Positions 1 through 8,470 of a DNA stretch of 64,000 nt are shown in pieces. The notes beneath the pieces are model-generated. The model was not told the origin of the DNA. It was given only the letters and a program-made list of their open reading frames with translations, and ran no database searches. The first letter of the stretch is position 1; each line of letters opens with the position of its first letter. Where the stretch lies: assembly GCA_035517655.1 (NCBI GenBank), contig DATIYJ010000018.1, positions 32,768 to 96,767 of the forward strand, written 5' to 3'. This stretch comes from Nitrospiria bacterium (GTDB lineage Bacteria > Nitrospirota > Nitrospiria > JACQBZ01). The position numbers were made by a program, and so were the translations under genes.

Positions 1-1605
1 GAAGCGGGAGGATCCCGAAGCGTCAAAGACCGCTTCAAAGGTTCGATGGACCCGTCCGGCGTGATCCCGATAGTCCTTGAGAAAGCGATCGACGGCCGCG
101 TCCGGACCCGGACCGGCGTCCCGATAACCCATCCGCAGGGCGCAGGCCCGGACGTCTTCCGACTCGACGGGAATGGCGTGGGTCTGGACGTCCGAAACCA
201 TCTGGAGTTTGTTCTCCACATCCCGCAGAAACCGATAGGCCGCCGAAAGGTCGCGATGCTCCTCCCTTGAGAGAAGCCCGTGATCCCGCAAGCGCCGCAG
301 GGCCTTCAACGTGTTCCGTTCCCGGATCTTCGGAAATCGTTTCCCGAACGAGGCCTGCAGCGATTGAACGATGAATTCGATTTCCCGGATGCCGCCGAAC
401 CCCAATTTGACGTCCCGGCGGCTCTGTCCTCGCACGGACATTTTCTGATCGATGCGCTCCTTGATTCGTTTGACCTCGCTCCGAGCTTTCCGGTCGAAGG
501 GCCGGCCGTGGATAAAGGAGGCCACCCGTTTCAGAAAGTTCATCCCCAGGGAACGGGCGCCCGCCACGGGCCAGGCCTTGGTCAAGGCCAGCCGTTCCCA
601 GGTTTCTCCGCGCGCGGCGTAATAGCGTTCGAAGGCCCTCAGGGAATGGGCAAGGCTTCCCATCTTTCCCTCGGGACGGAGCCGCAGGTCGACGCGATAG
701 ACATAGCCTTCCGGAGTGACGTCGCCCAGCGCCGACGTGATTTTTTGCGAAAGCCGTTTGAAGTACTCTTCCTTGGTAAGGGCCCCGGCCCGGGCCGAAG
801 TCCTCCCGCGGGATATTCCCTCCCGATCCGACGCGTAGAGATACACCAGGTCGACGTCCGAACTGAAATTCAGCTCGCCGCCGCCCAGCTTCCCCATCGC
901 CAGGACCGTGAAGGCCGTCCGGACCCGCTTCCCGGACGGACCCGCGTGCACGGGGACCCCGTGCTCGCGTCGCATCACCCGCTCCGAAATCTCGTACGCC
1001 TTCTGGATCAGGACTTCGGCCAAAACCGAGAGGGCCGCGCCGGTCTCCTCGACGGAGGTCCGTTTGAGCAGATCCCGGACGCCGATCCGAAGGATCTCCT
1101 TCCGTTTAAAGATCCGAAGGACGTCGAGCCGCTTGGGCTCGGTCTTCAGATGTTTCAGGGCGTCCGCGAGGTCCCGGGTCAACTCCCTTTTTTTCCGTTC
1201 GTGATCCAGGATGCGGGGGTCCGAAACCCAGTACAGAAAAACCGGATCCCGGATCAGGATCTCGGCCATGAACGGGCTTCCGCCGAACACCACGGCCAGC
1301 AACTCCAGGACCCTCGGGGATTCTTTCAGATATGAGAACAGATGGATCCTGTTGATCGACGCCTTGGCGAAGCGTTCAAAATAATTGAGGGCCTGATCCG
1401 GATCGACGGAACGGGCGAGGCAGGCCAGGAGTTCTTCGAGGATCTCGGCCAGGAGGTGGCGCGCCCGGGGATCGTCCCCCATCGCCTGCAGATTGGCGTC
1501 GGCCTTCGCCGTTTCCTTCAAACCGTACGGGCGCAGCAGCGAAGCCGCCTGCCCGGCGTCCAACCGAGGGGCCAAGAGAAGATCTTTTGGGTTCAATGAA
1601 GCCAT
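1..1605 (-). CDS. glnE: Glutamine synthetase adenylyltransferase/deadenylase GlnE, N-terminal part (cut by window edge)
   Basis: GlnE attaches AMP to, and removes it from, glutamine synthetase in response to PII, so it sets nitrogen assimilation activity. The 535 codons visible begin with ATG at 1605 (MASLNPKDLLL) and run off the left edge without a stop. Around residues 239-257 lies the nucleotidyltransferase signature KLGGGELNFSSDVDLVYLY with its paired aspartates, as in the N-terminal adenylyl-removing domain. It is followed by the GlnD/GlnE-type helical domain (LGFGGIREIEFIVQ, DVENKLQMVSD). The C-terminal adenylylating domain must lie outside the window. Full-length homologues have roughly 900-1000 residues. 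It is divergent from the outer-membrane protein gene at 1791. Long plus-strand reading frames across this region are shadows in the complementary codon frame. Confidence 0.93.
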   Translation of the reverse strand, partial: MASLNPKDLLLAPRLDAGQAASLLRPYGLKETAKADANLQAMGDDPRARHLLAEILEELLACLARSVDPDQALNYFERFAKASINRIHLFSYLKESPRVLELLAVVFGGSPFMAEILIRDPVFLYWVSDPRILDHERKKRELTRDLADALKHLKTEPKRLDVLRIFKRKEILRIGVRDLLKRTSVEETGAALSVLAEVLIQKAYEISERVMRREHGVPVHAGPSGKRVRTAFTVLAMGKLGGGELNFSSDVDLVYLYASDREGISRGRTSARAGALTKEEYFKRLSQKITSALGDVTPEGYVYRVDLRLRPEGKMGSLAHSLRAFERYYAARGETWERLALTKAWPVAGARSLGMNFLKRVASFIHGRPFDRKARSEVKRIKERIDQKMSVRGQSRRDVKLGFGGIREIEFIVQSLQASFGKRFPKIRERNTLKALRRLRDHGLLSREEHRDLSAAYRFLRDVENKLQMVSDVQTHAIPVESEDVRACALRMGYRDAGPGPDAAVDRFLKDYRDHAGRVHRTFEAVFDASGSSRF

Positions 1606-1689
1606 CTCACTCCGAAATAAGGACCGGCCTTATTATACCGATTCTTTTGACACAGAGGAAGGCGAATGGTGATCGGCCCGGTCCGCACG

Positions 1690-1708
1690 TCGACGCGAGC
1701 CCCTATAA
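1690..1708 (+). repeat. Partial copy of a dispersed intergenic repeat (3' end only)
   Basis: The stretch CGACGCGAGCCCCTATAAT matches the 3' end of longer intergenic elements at about 5151-5228 and 45012-45079. Only this terminal segment is recognisable here, so it may be a decayed copy or chance similarity. Confidence 0.35.
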
Positions 1709-1719
1709 TCAAGCAGCGC

Positions 1720-1749
1720 TTGATTCCGAGGCACCGCATTGGGTACAAT
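1720..1749 (+). promoter_or_regulatory. Predicted sigma-70 promoter for the outer-membrane barrel gene
   Basis: TTGATT at 1720-1725 and TACAAT at 1744-1749 are separated by 18 bases. This puts transcription start near 1756 and leaves a leader of about 35 bases before the AGGAG at 1777-1781 and the ATG at 1791. Read by eye only. Confidence 0.5.
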
Positions 1750-1790
1750 ATTATTATTAACAGATGTCTCCCCCCCAGGAGTGTCATCCC

Positions 1791-2588
1791 ATGAAACAGA
1801 TTCTAAGCACGTTCGCGGTTTTCCTTCCTTTGGTCGTTTGGACGTCCCAAGCCCTTGCAGCCGCATCGGACGGCCGGGCCCTCGAGCCCTACTTCCAGAT
1901 CGGGGTGGGCGCCTTTTCTCGAGATATCGTAGAGCAGGACTCCGCGATCTCGGGTTTTAAATTCAAGGGCACCGCCGACTCCACCCGGCTGATCGCCAAG
2001 CTCGGCTTAAACATCGCAGACGTCTTAAATCTCTACGTCCAGGGAGGGGGGTCCGATCTTTCGATCGACGAGTTCAACAACTACGATTCCGCCACGAAAG
2101 GCGCTTACGGAGGCGGGCTGAGGATCAATCTCTACCAGTCGCCGGATCGGGACGCACTCAAACTGTTCGTCGAAGGCAACTATCTCCGGTCGACCACGGA
2201 CGACCGCGTTCAGATCGATGTAAACTGCTCGGCCGCCACGGCCTGTGCCAGCGCTCCAAACGGATTCGTTTCGAGGTTGTCGAAGGAAACCATCGAGTGG
2301 AACGAGTACACCGTTCTGATGGGGGCGAGCGGCCGCTACTTCAACCTCGCGCCCAACGGCGGCATCCGGCTCTCAGCCGTGAACGGAAAAGACCGGCTCC
2401 GCGCGGCCCCCGATTCCAATTTCGCGGCGTCGTTCCAGGCCAGTCCGGACGTGAGGGAACAGGATAATTTCGGGATCTTTTTCGGGACGGACGTTTTCCT
2501 GGACCGGTCGGAGAAAACGGCCCTGAATTTCGAGGTTTCGTTGATCGACCAGAACTCTTTTGAGGCCGCCATCCGAAGATCATTCTGA
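1791..2588 (+). CDS. Outer-membrane beta-barrel protein with signal peptide
   Basis: A 265-residue secreted protein of unknown specific role. The start at 1791 is chosen because AGGAG lies 9 bases upstream and because the product then begins with a classic signal peptide (MKQILSTFAVFLPLVVW, cleavage near ALA-A at about residue 24). The mature part has alternating polar/hydrophobic strands (for example LEPYFQIGVGAF, LNLYVQGGG, GGLRINLY, LKLFVEGNYL, YTVLMGASGRYF, TALNFEVSLIDQ). It ends in phenylalanine (RRSF), as the BAM recognition signal of barrel proteins does. Two cysteines (CSAATAC) sit in a probable extracellular loop. It resembles small porin-like or OmpW/OmpA-barrel families in layout, but I cannot name a family. 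A lipoprotein gene follows 13 bases downstream, suggesting a two-gene envelope operon. Confidence 0.75.
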   Translation: MKQILSTFAVFLPLVVWTSQALAAASDGRALEPYFQIGVGAFSRDIVEQDSAISGFKFKGTADSTRLIAKLGLNIADVLNLYVQGGGSDLSIDEFNNYDSATKGAYGGGLRINLYQSPDRDALKLFVEGNYLRSTTDDRVQIDVNCSAATACASAPNGFVSRLSKETIEWNEYTVLMGASGRYFNLAPNGGIRLSAVNGKDRLRAAPDSNFAASFQASPDVREQDNFGIFFGTDVFLDRSEKTALNFEVSLIDQNSFEAAIRRSF

Positions 2589-2601
2589 TTGGGAGACCCA
2601 G

Positions 2602-3294
2602 ATGCGATACCCGTTCATCATGACATGGCTCGCGACTTCCCTGCTGATCGGGGGTTGCGTGAATTACTACGCGATCCCGGAGTCGTTCGATAAACAGATC
2701 GACCGATCCGTCACGTTCGCCGACCTCAAGCGGGATCCCGAAGCGTACAAAGGAAAGGTCCTGGCTCTGGGGGGCGTGGTGCTTCGCGCCAAAAATTTGA
2801 AGGACGGCACGCAGATCGAGGTTCTCCAACTTCCGCTGGACAGTTCGGATCGGCCGGACTATCCCCTGGAGGCCTCGCAGGGACGTTTTATGATTTTAGA
2901 TCCGGAACACCATGATCCCGCCGTTTTGAAGGATCGTCGGATCACCGTCGTGGCCGAAATCGTCGGGAAAAAAGTCGACCTGATCGATGAGTTTGAATAC
3001 ACTTTCCCGTATGCGTCGGCCCGCTTTGTCTACATCTGGTCGGAGCGAAGAGGGTATGGTTATTCTTCTCCCTACGATTATTACTCCTACCCGTATTACT
3101 ATTATTATCCGGATCCCTTCCTCTATGGCTATTCCTATGGATACCCCCCTTGGTACTTTGGCGCCCCCTTCATCGGTCCGCCGTCCGCTCCGCAACCCGG
3201 TCGCCGGTTTGACGGGCCATCGGGACAGGAGTCACCACCCCCCGAAAGTCCGGGCGGTGGATCGAGGAGGAGTTTCGGCGACAAGAAAAACTGA
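2602..3294 (+). CDS. Slp-family outer-membrane lipoprotein with tyrosine-rich tail
   Basis: A 230-residue lipoprotein. The start at 2602 follows GGGAGA and gives a lipoprotein signal MRYPFIMTWLATSLLIGGC, with lipidation expected at Cys19. Residues about 20-150 (AIPESFDKQID, VTFADLKRDPEAYKGKVLALGGVV, EVLQLPLD, GRFMILD, ITVVAEIVGK) follow the pattern of the Slp starvation-inducible lipoprotein family, whose biochemical role is not settled. The last third departs from the family. From about 3055 to 3165 it is dominated by tyrosine, proline and glycine (YDYYSYPYYYYYPDP), followed by a Pro/Gly/Ser tail. A tail of this kind is probably disordered and surface- or periplasm-exposed. It lies 13 bases after the barrel gene. 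Confidence 0.75.
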   Translation: MRYPFIMTWLATSLLIGGCVNYYAIPESFDKQIDRSVTFADLKRDPEAYKGKVLALGGVVLRAKNLKDGTQIEVLQLPLDSSDRPDYPLEASQGRFMILDPEHHDPAVLKDRRITVVAEIVGKKVDLIDEFEYTFPYASARFVYIWSERRGYGYSSPYDYYSYPYYYYYPDPFLYGYSYGYPPWYFGAPFIGPPSAPQPGRRFDGPSGQESPPPESPGGGSRRSFGDKKN

Positions 3295-3391
3295 ATGCGT
3301 GTCGTTCGTCGCGCCCCCCGCCGTTTGGATTCAGAAGCGGATTGCGGTGTCGTCGCGTTTATTTCCCATCGGGCCTTGACGAGGAAGCTCC

Positions 3392-5146
3392 ATGCGGACG
3401 GCCGGTCAACAACGTAAAACTTCATCCGCCGGGAAGGAAGATCGCTTTTCGGCCTCCCTGGGCCCCCACGAAAACCCGATCCGGGAAGCTCTGCGGTCGC
3501 TTGATGAACAACGGTTCGTGGAACGGTTCTTCGCCAAGGACGACGCGCTTTGGAAACCGGAGCCGGACGCGCGGAAGACAATCGCCCATCGCCTGGGATG
3601 GCTGACCGTCGCCGACACGATGGCCGAACAAAGCGACGACTTGACGGCGTTTGCACGGTCCGTCCGCGCATCGGGCTTCTCCCACGCCGTGCTTCTCGGA
3701 ATGGGCGGAAGCAGCCTCGGACCCGCTGTGCTTCGAAACACCTTCGGCGTACGGCCCGGTTATCCGGACCTGCAGGTCCTCGACAGCACGGACCCGGCCA
3801 CGATCCTCCGCGTCGAGAAGGCCGTCGACCTTCCAAAAACCCTTTTTATCGCGGCGAGCAAGTCGGGAACGACGATCGAGGTCGACGCCCTCTACCGTTA
3901 TTTCCACACGAAAATAAAAACGGTCAACCCCGATCAACCCGGAAACCAATTCATCGCCATCACCGATCCCGGAACGCCGCTGGAGGTCCTCGCCCGGACC
4001 GAGCGGTTTCGAAGGACCTTTCTGAACCCGTCCGACATCGGGGGCCGTTACTCGGTGCTGTCGTACTTCGGACTGGTGCCGGGAGTTCTGACCGGTATGG
4101 ATCCGGCGGCCTTTCTCGATCGGGCCGGGCGGATGATTCAACGGTGCGGGCCGGAAATTCCCGCGGAGAAAAATCCGGGATTGAGTCTGGGAGTCATTCT
4201 GGGCGAGATGGCCAAGGCCGGACGGGACAAGGTGACCTTGATCACCCCGCCCCCCATTCAAAACTTCGGCATCTGGGTCGAGCAACTGCTCGCCGAGAGC
4301 ACCGGAAAGGAGGGGAAGGGGTTGATCCCGGTCGAAGGAGAAGCGATCGGCCGGCCGGAGGTCTACGGAAACGATCGTCTGTTCGTTTACCTGGCCGTCT
4401 CCTCTTCACCCGATCGAAAACTCCGTCAATCGCTTCAGGCTTTGGAGCGGGCGGGCCATCCGGTGGTGAGGATTCTTATCCATGACCCCTTGGATCTGGC
4501 GGGTGAATTTTTCCGGTGGGAGTTTGCGACCGCGGTCGCCGGCGCGCTCCTTAAGGTCAATCCCTTCGACGAGCCGAACGTGGCCGAAAGCAAGGAAAAC
4601 ACCCGTAAGGTTCTCGATGCCTTTCAGAAGACCCGAACGTTTCCAAAGGAAGAGCCGTTCCTTGAAGAAGGAGGGATGCTCCTTTACGGAAACTCGGAGA
4701 GCATCGCGAACGGCTCGTTGAAGGAGGCCGTCTGGAACTTGCTGGACCGCGCGGGGCCGGGCGATTACGTCGCGCTGATGGCGTATCTCGAGGCCTCCGG
4801 CGCGAACGATTCGCGGCTGCAGACGATCCGATCGGCCATTCGGGATCGGCGCCGGGTCGCCACCACGTTGGGTTACGGGCCCCGTTTCCTGCATTCGACG
4901 GGCCAGCTCCACAAAGGGGGCCCCGGCCGCGGCCTGTTCATCCAAATCACGGCGGAAGACGATCCGGATTTGCCGATCCCCGGCGAGCCCTACACCTTCG
5001 GCATCCTGAAAAAGGCCCAGGCGCTGGGCGATTTTCATTCGCTGTCGAACCGCAGCCGGCCCGTCCTGCGGATCCATCTCGGTTCCGACGTTGAACCGGG
5101 CCTGAAAAGGCTGGCACGCGCTCTGGGAAGCACTCGTAAACGGTAG
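3392..5146 (+). CDS. pgi: Glucose-6-phosphate isomerase
   Basis: Interconverts glucose 6-phosphate and fructose 6-phosphate in the cytoplasm. The 584-residue product carries the SIS-fold phosphosugar motifs GMGGSSLGP (about residues 103-111) and SKSGTTIE (about 156-163), the sugar-phosphate binding loop of this family. Later blocks are SDIGGRYSVLSYFGLVP and the C-terminal STGQLHKGGPGRGLFIQIT. The sequence resembles the isomerase half of bifunctional transaldolase/isomerase proteins, but no transaldolase domain is attached. The ATG at 3392 follows GAGGA at 3381-3385. It is the first gene of the sugar-phosphate operon. The 98-base gap to gnd contains a repeat element, so gnd may also have its own expression signals. 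Confidence 0.93.
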   Translation: MRTAGQQRKTSSAGKEDRFSASLGPHENPIREALRSLDEQRFVERFFAKDDALWKPEPDARKTIAHRLGWLTVADTMAEQSDDLTAFARSVRASGFSHAVLLGMGGSSLGPAVLRNTFGVRPGYPDLQVLDSTDPATILRVEKAVDLPKTLFIAASKSGTTIEVDALYRYFHTKIKTVNPDQPGNQFIAITDPGTPLEVLARTERFRRTFLNPSDIGGRYSVLSYFGLVPGVLTGMDPAAFLDRAGRMIQRCGPEIPAEKNPGLSLGVILGEMAKAGRDKVTLITPPPIQNFGIWVEQLLAESTGKEGKGLIPVEGEAIGRPEVYGNDRLFVYLAVSSSPDRKLRQSLQALERAGHPVVRILIHDPLDLAGEFFRWEFATAVAGALLKVNPFDEPNVAESKENTRKVLDAFQKTRTFPKEEPFLEEGGMLLYGNSESIANGSLKEAVWNLLDRAGPGDYVALMAYLEASGANDSRLQTIRSAIRDRRRVATTLGYGPRFLHSTGQLHKGGPGRGLFIQITAEDDPDLPIPGEPYTFGILKKAQALGDFHSLSNRSRPVLRIHLGSDVEPGLKRLARALGSTRKR

Positions 5147-5150
5147 CTAC

Positions 5151-5228
5151 CCAGCGAGCAAAGCAAGCGAGAGGGGGAGGCTCCGTCCGGCTCCGCCGGT
5201 GGAGGGGGCGACGCGAGCCCCTAAAAAT
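5151..5228 (+). repeat. Dispersed intergenic repeat, copy in the pgi-gnd gap
   Basis: This element aligns with the one at 45012-45079. Shared blocks in order are CCAGCGAGCAA, AGCGAGAGGGGGAGGCTCCG (AGCGGGAGAGGGAGGCTCCG in the other), GGCGACG, and GAGCCC followed by an AT-rich end. The centre differs: this copy has an inserted CCGG-CTCCG-CCGG hairpin. It fills almost the whole gap between pgi and gnd. Confidence 0.7.
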
Positions 5229-5244
5229 AGGGAGGGGGCAAACG

Positions 5245-6150
5245 ATGCAATTGGGATTCATCGGGCTCGGCAAGATGGGCGCCAACATGACCCAACGCCT
5301 GTTGAAGGGCGGACATCAACTGACGGTGAACGACATCGACCCGGAATCGATTCGGCGTCTGGCCGCGTCGGGCGCGCACGGGGCCGCCACGATCGAGGAA
5401 CTCGCCGGCTCTCTTTCGCCGCCCCGGGCAGTCTGGATCATGGTCCCTTCCGGCGAGCCGACCGAAAAAACGATCGCGGCCCTCGTCCCCGCACTCTCGC
5501 GCGGCGACGTGGTGATCGACGGCGGGAACTCCTACTATCGGGACTCCGTGCGGCGGGCCGCCCGGCTCAAAGAAGAAGGACTGGCGTTCGTGGACGTCGG
5601 CACCAGCGGCGGCGTCTGGGGATTGACGGAGGGCTACAGCCTCATGATCGGGGGAGAGCCGTCGACGGTCCGTCGGCTGCGGCCGGTTTTCGAAACGCTC
5701 GCGCCGGCCCCGAACAAGGGCTGGGGGCATGTCGGACCTCATGGCGCCGGACATTTTGTAAAAATGGTGCATAACGGAATCGAGTACGGACTGATGCAGG
5801 CCTACGCCGAGGGATTCGCGATCATGGCGGCCAAAAAGGACTTCGGGCTGGACCTCCACGCCGTCGCCGAGACCTGGCGCCACGGAAGCGTCGTGCGCTC
5901 CTGGCTTCTCGACCTGACGGCCGACGCGCTTTCAAAGGACCCGACCCTCGAAACGATCAAACCCTGGGTCGCGGATTCCGGGGAAGGACGCTGGACGCTC
6001 CTGGAGGCGCTCGACCTCGATGTTTCGGCCCCCGTCATCACCGAGTCCGTCCTTCGCCGGCTGCGTTCACGGGAAGACGCGCCCTTCGCCGACAAGTTGC
6101 TCGCGGCCCTGCGCCAAGCCTTCGGCGGGCACGACCTCAGGAAGGAGTAA
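5245..6150 (+). CDS. gnd: 6-phosphogluconate dehydrogenase (decarboxylating), short form
   Basis: Oxidises and decarboxylates 6-phosphogluconate to ribulose 5-phosphate. At 301 residues it belongs to the short GntZ/YqeC-type enzymes rather than the roughly 470-residue E. coli type; several studied short forms prefer NAD. The Rossmann motif GFIGLGKMGANM is at residues 4-15, VIDGGNSYY lies near residue 93, the substrate block DVGTSGGVWGLTEGY near 115, and the catalytic-lysine block GAGHFVKMVHNGIEYG near 170. GGGAGGGGG lies 6 bases before the ATG. zwf starts 4 bases after the stop, so the two are surely co-transcribed. Confidence 0.93.
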   Translation: MQLGFIGLGKMGANMTQRLLKGGHQLTVNDIDPESIRRLAASGAHGAATIEELAGSLSPPRAVWIMVPSGEPTEKTIAALVPALSRGDVVIDGGNSYYRDSVRRAARLKEEGLAFVDVGTSGGVWGLTEGYSLMIGGEPSTVRRLRPVFETLAPAPNKGWGHVGPHGAGHFVKMVHNGIEYGLMQAYAEGFAIMAAKKDFGLDLHAVAETWRHGSVVRSWLLDLTADALSKDPTLETIKPWVADSGEGRWTLLEALDLDVSAPVITESVLRRLRSREDAPFADKLLAALRQAFGGHDLRKE

Positions 6151-6154
6151 CGCC

Positions 6155-7696
6155 ATGAGACAGGCCAAAGTCCTGAGGATTCCACCGCCGGAAAGCGCCG
6201 CCCAGGAGCCCCAAGCGAACCCCTTCGGCCTGGTGATCTTCGGGGCCTCGGGCGACCTGACCCGGCGAAAGCTGATCCCGGCGCTGTTCCGGCTGCTGCG
6301 ATCCGACCTGCTGCCGAAGCACTGGTACGTCATCGGATCGGCCCGGACCCGAATGGACGACGATGTCTTCCGAAAACATGTCCGTGAATCCATCCGCGTT
6401 GTTGAAGAAATCGAGTCGGTTCGTGCCGCGGAGGTGGACCATTTCCTCGGCCGTTTCCACTATCTGGCCGGCGATTCCCAGGCATCGGCCTACTACGTCC
6501 GCCTCGCGAAGCGGCTGAACGAACTGGACAAGGATCATCAGACCGGCGGCAACCGGCTCTTCTATCTGGCCACGCCGCCGGACAGTTATCCGGGCATCAT
6601 CCGGGAGCTGGGCGAGGCCGGGTTGAACCGGCCCGTCAAGACGGCCCGGTGGAACCGGATCGTGATCGAGAAACCCTTCGGTTCGGACCTGGCCTCGGCC
6701 CAGGCCTTGAACCGCAAGGTGGCGCAGGTCTTCAAGGAGGATCAGGTCTACCGGATCGATCACTATCTGGGAAAAGAGACGGTCCAAAACATTCTTTTCT
6801 TCCGATTCGCCAACGCGATCTTCGAACCGATCTGGGACCGCCGCTACGTCGATCACATCCAGATCACGGTGGCGGAAAGCATCGGCATCGAGCACCGGGC
6901 CGGATATTACGAACGGGCCGGGGCGCTGCGCGACATGTTCCAGAACCACCTGCTGCAGCTCCTCTGCCTCATCGCGATGGAACCCCCCGCGAATTTCGAT
7001 CCCGAAACGGTCCGCGACGAGCGGACCAAAGTCCTCAAATCGATTCGTCCGATCCCGATGGATCAGATCGACCGGTTCGCCGTCCGCGGCCAGTACGGAC
7101 CGGGCCTCGTGAACGGCCGGGAGGCCGTCGGCTACCGCGCGGAGACGGGGGTCGCGCCGGATTCGACCACCGAGACTTTTGCGGCCCTCAAGCTTTATAT
7201 CGACAACTGGCGGTGGCAGGGCGTCCGTTTTTATCTCCGCTCCGGCAAGCGGCTCGCCACGCGCAAGGCCGAGGTCGCGATCGAGTTCAAATGGGTGCCC
7301 CATCTGCTTTTCAAACCGCTCACCCCGAAAGACATCCAGCCCAATACGCTGGTCTTCCGCATCCAGCCGGAGGAAGGAATCCAATTGACGTTCCAGTCCA
7401 AGCATCCGGGGTCCAAGCTTTGCCTGGACAATGTCATGATGGAATTCGATTATCGGGGCAGTTTCAAAGGCCCTTCCCCCGACGCGTACGAGCACCTTTT
7501 ACTCGACTGCCTGGTCGGAGACCAGATGCTCTTCGCCCGGCGGGACTGGGTGGAGCTGTCATGGGCCCTCATCACGCCCATCCTGGACACGTGGTCGAAG
7601 ACGCCCCGGGTGCCGATCTATGACGCCGGAAGCATGGGACCCCGCGAATCGGAGTCGCTCACCGAGCAGGACAAGCGCTATTGGAGACCGCTTTAG
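6155..7696 (+). CDS. zwf: Glucose-6-phosphate 1-dehydrogenase
   Basis: Oxidises glucose 6-phosphate to 6-phosphogluconolactone, the committed step of the oxidative pentose phosphate pathway. The 513-residue protein has the nucleotide motif FGASGDLTRRKL (about residues 29-40), EKPFGSDL near 170 and the active-site signature RIDHYLGKE at 200-208 with its catalytic histidine. The ATG at 6155 is fixed by AAGGAG at 6142-6147. An upstream in-frame start at 6020 would lie deep inside gnd and gives a non-homologous leader. pgl begins 3 bases after the stop. Confidence 0.96.
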   Translation: MRQAKVLRIPPPESAAQEPQANPFGLVIFGASGDLTRRKLIPALFRLLRSDLLPKHWYVIGSARTRMDDDVFRKHVRESIRVVEEIESVRAAEVDHFLGRFHYLAGDSQASAYYVRLAKRLNELDKDHQTGGNRLFYLATPPDSYPGIIRELGEAGLNRPVKTARWNRIVIEKPFGSDLASAQALNRKVAQVFKEDQVYRIDHYLGKETVQNILFFRFANAIFEPIWDRRYVDHIQITVAESIGIEHRAGYYERAGALRDMFQNHLLQLLCLIAMEPPANFDPETVRDERTKVLKSIRPIPMDQIDRFAVRGQYGPGLVNGREAVGYRAETGVAPDSTTETFAALKLYIDNWRWQGVRFYLRSGKRLATRKAEVAIEFKWVPHLLFKPLTPKDIQPNTLVFRIQPEEGIQLTFQSKHPGSKLCLDNVMMEFDYRGSFKGPSPDAYEHLLLDCLVGDQMLFARRDWVELSWALITPILDTWSKTPRVPIYDAGSMGPRESESLTEQDKRYWRPL

Positions 7697-7699
7697 GCC

Positions 7700-8470
7700 A
7701 TGGACGGGAGCCGGCGTGAGATCGTGATCGCTCATGACCCGGCCGACCTGCACCGGCGAGCGTCCGAGTTTGTCGCCCAAGACATCGTTGAACGGGCCGA
7801 CGTCCGCGGCCGGGTCGCGGTCGCCCTCTCGGGCGGGAAGACCCCGCTCGGATTGTACGAACGGCTCGCGGCGGGAGGTTTCCGGAAAGAAATTCCCTGG
7901 CCGCGTGTGCATCTGTTCTGGGGCGACGAGCGCTGCGTGCCCCCCGATCATCCGGCGAGCAACTATCGCGCCGTCTTGGAAACGTTGATCTCCCGGATCG
8001 CCATCCCGTCCGAAAATGTCCACCGCATGCCGGCGGAGCAGGCCGATCCCGAAAAAGCGGCCGACGAGTACGAGCGGCGGCTGCGGGCGTTTTTCCTGCC
8101 GAAGGGAGGGGCGTGGCCGGCCTTCGATCTGGTTCTTTTGGGAATCGGATCGGACGGGCACACGGCGTCCCTCTTTCCGGGTTCGCCCGCGCTGGACGAG
8201 ACCCGGCGGTGGGTGGCCGCCCCGTACATCGAAAAGCTCAAGGAGCACCGACTGACCCTGACGCTGCCGGTCTTGAACGAGGCGCGGCGGGTGGTCTTTC
8301 TCGCGGCCGGTGAAGACAAGGCCGAAATTCTCCGGGATCTGCTCGGCCCGGATCGCGCCGGGACGCGCCTCCCGGTTCAACGGATCAAACCCCGTCACGG
8401 CCGATTGATTTTCTTCTTGGACCGGTCGGCCGCCCGTTTCCTCGCTCCGGAAAAGAGTGCTCCGCCATGA
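7700..8470 (+). CDS. pgl: 6-phosphogluconolactonase (DevB/Pgl type)
   Basis: Hydrolyses 6-phosphogluconolactone to 6-phosphogluconate, the step between Zwf and Gnd. The 256-residue product shows the sugar-isomerase-like family blocks ALSGGKTPLGLYERL (about residue 47), HLFWGDERCVPPDHPASNY (about 72) and LLGIGSDGHTASLFPGSPAL (about 145), where the conserved Asp-Gly-His supplies catalytic residues. It starts 3 bases after zwf. Its last codons overlap the glk start in ATGA (8467-8470), which implies translational coupling. Confidence 0.95.
   Translation: MDGSRREIVIAHDPADLHRRASEFVAQDIVERADVRGRVAVALSGGKTPLGLYERLAAGGFRKEIPWPRVHLFWGDERCVPPDHPASNYRAVLETLISRIAIPSENVHRMPAEQADPEKAADEYERRLRAFFLPKGGAWPAFDLVLLGIGSDGHTASLFPGSPALDETRRWVAAPYIEKLKEHRLTLTLPVLNEARRVVFLAAGEDKAEILRDLLGPDRAGTRLPVQRIKPRHGRLIFFLDRSAARFLAPEKSAPP

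Noticed and set aside
280..1335. 351-residue plus-strand frame over glnE
   Set aside because: It is the exact codon-complement shadow of glnE, has low-complexity Pro/Gly/Arg composition and no ribosome site.
3392..5146. Bifunctional transaldolase/phosphoglucose isomerase
   Set aside because: The protein resembles the isomerase half of such fusions, but no transaldolase domain precedes it and the upstream gene is a lipoprotein.
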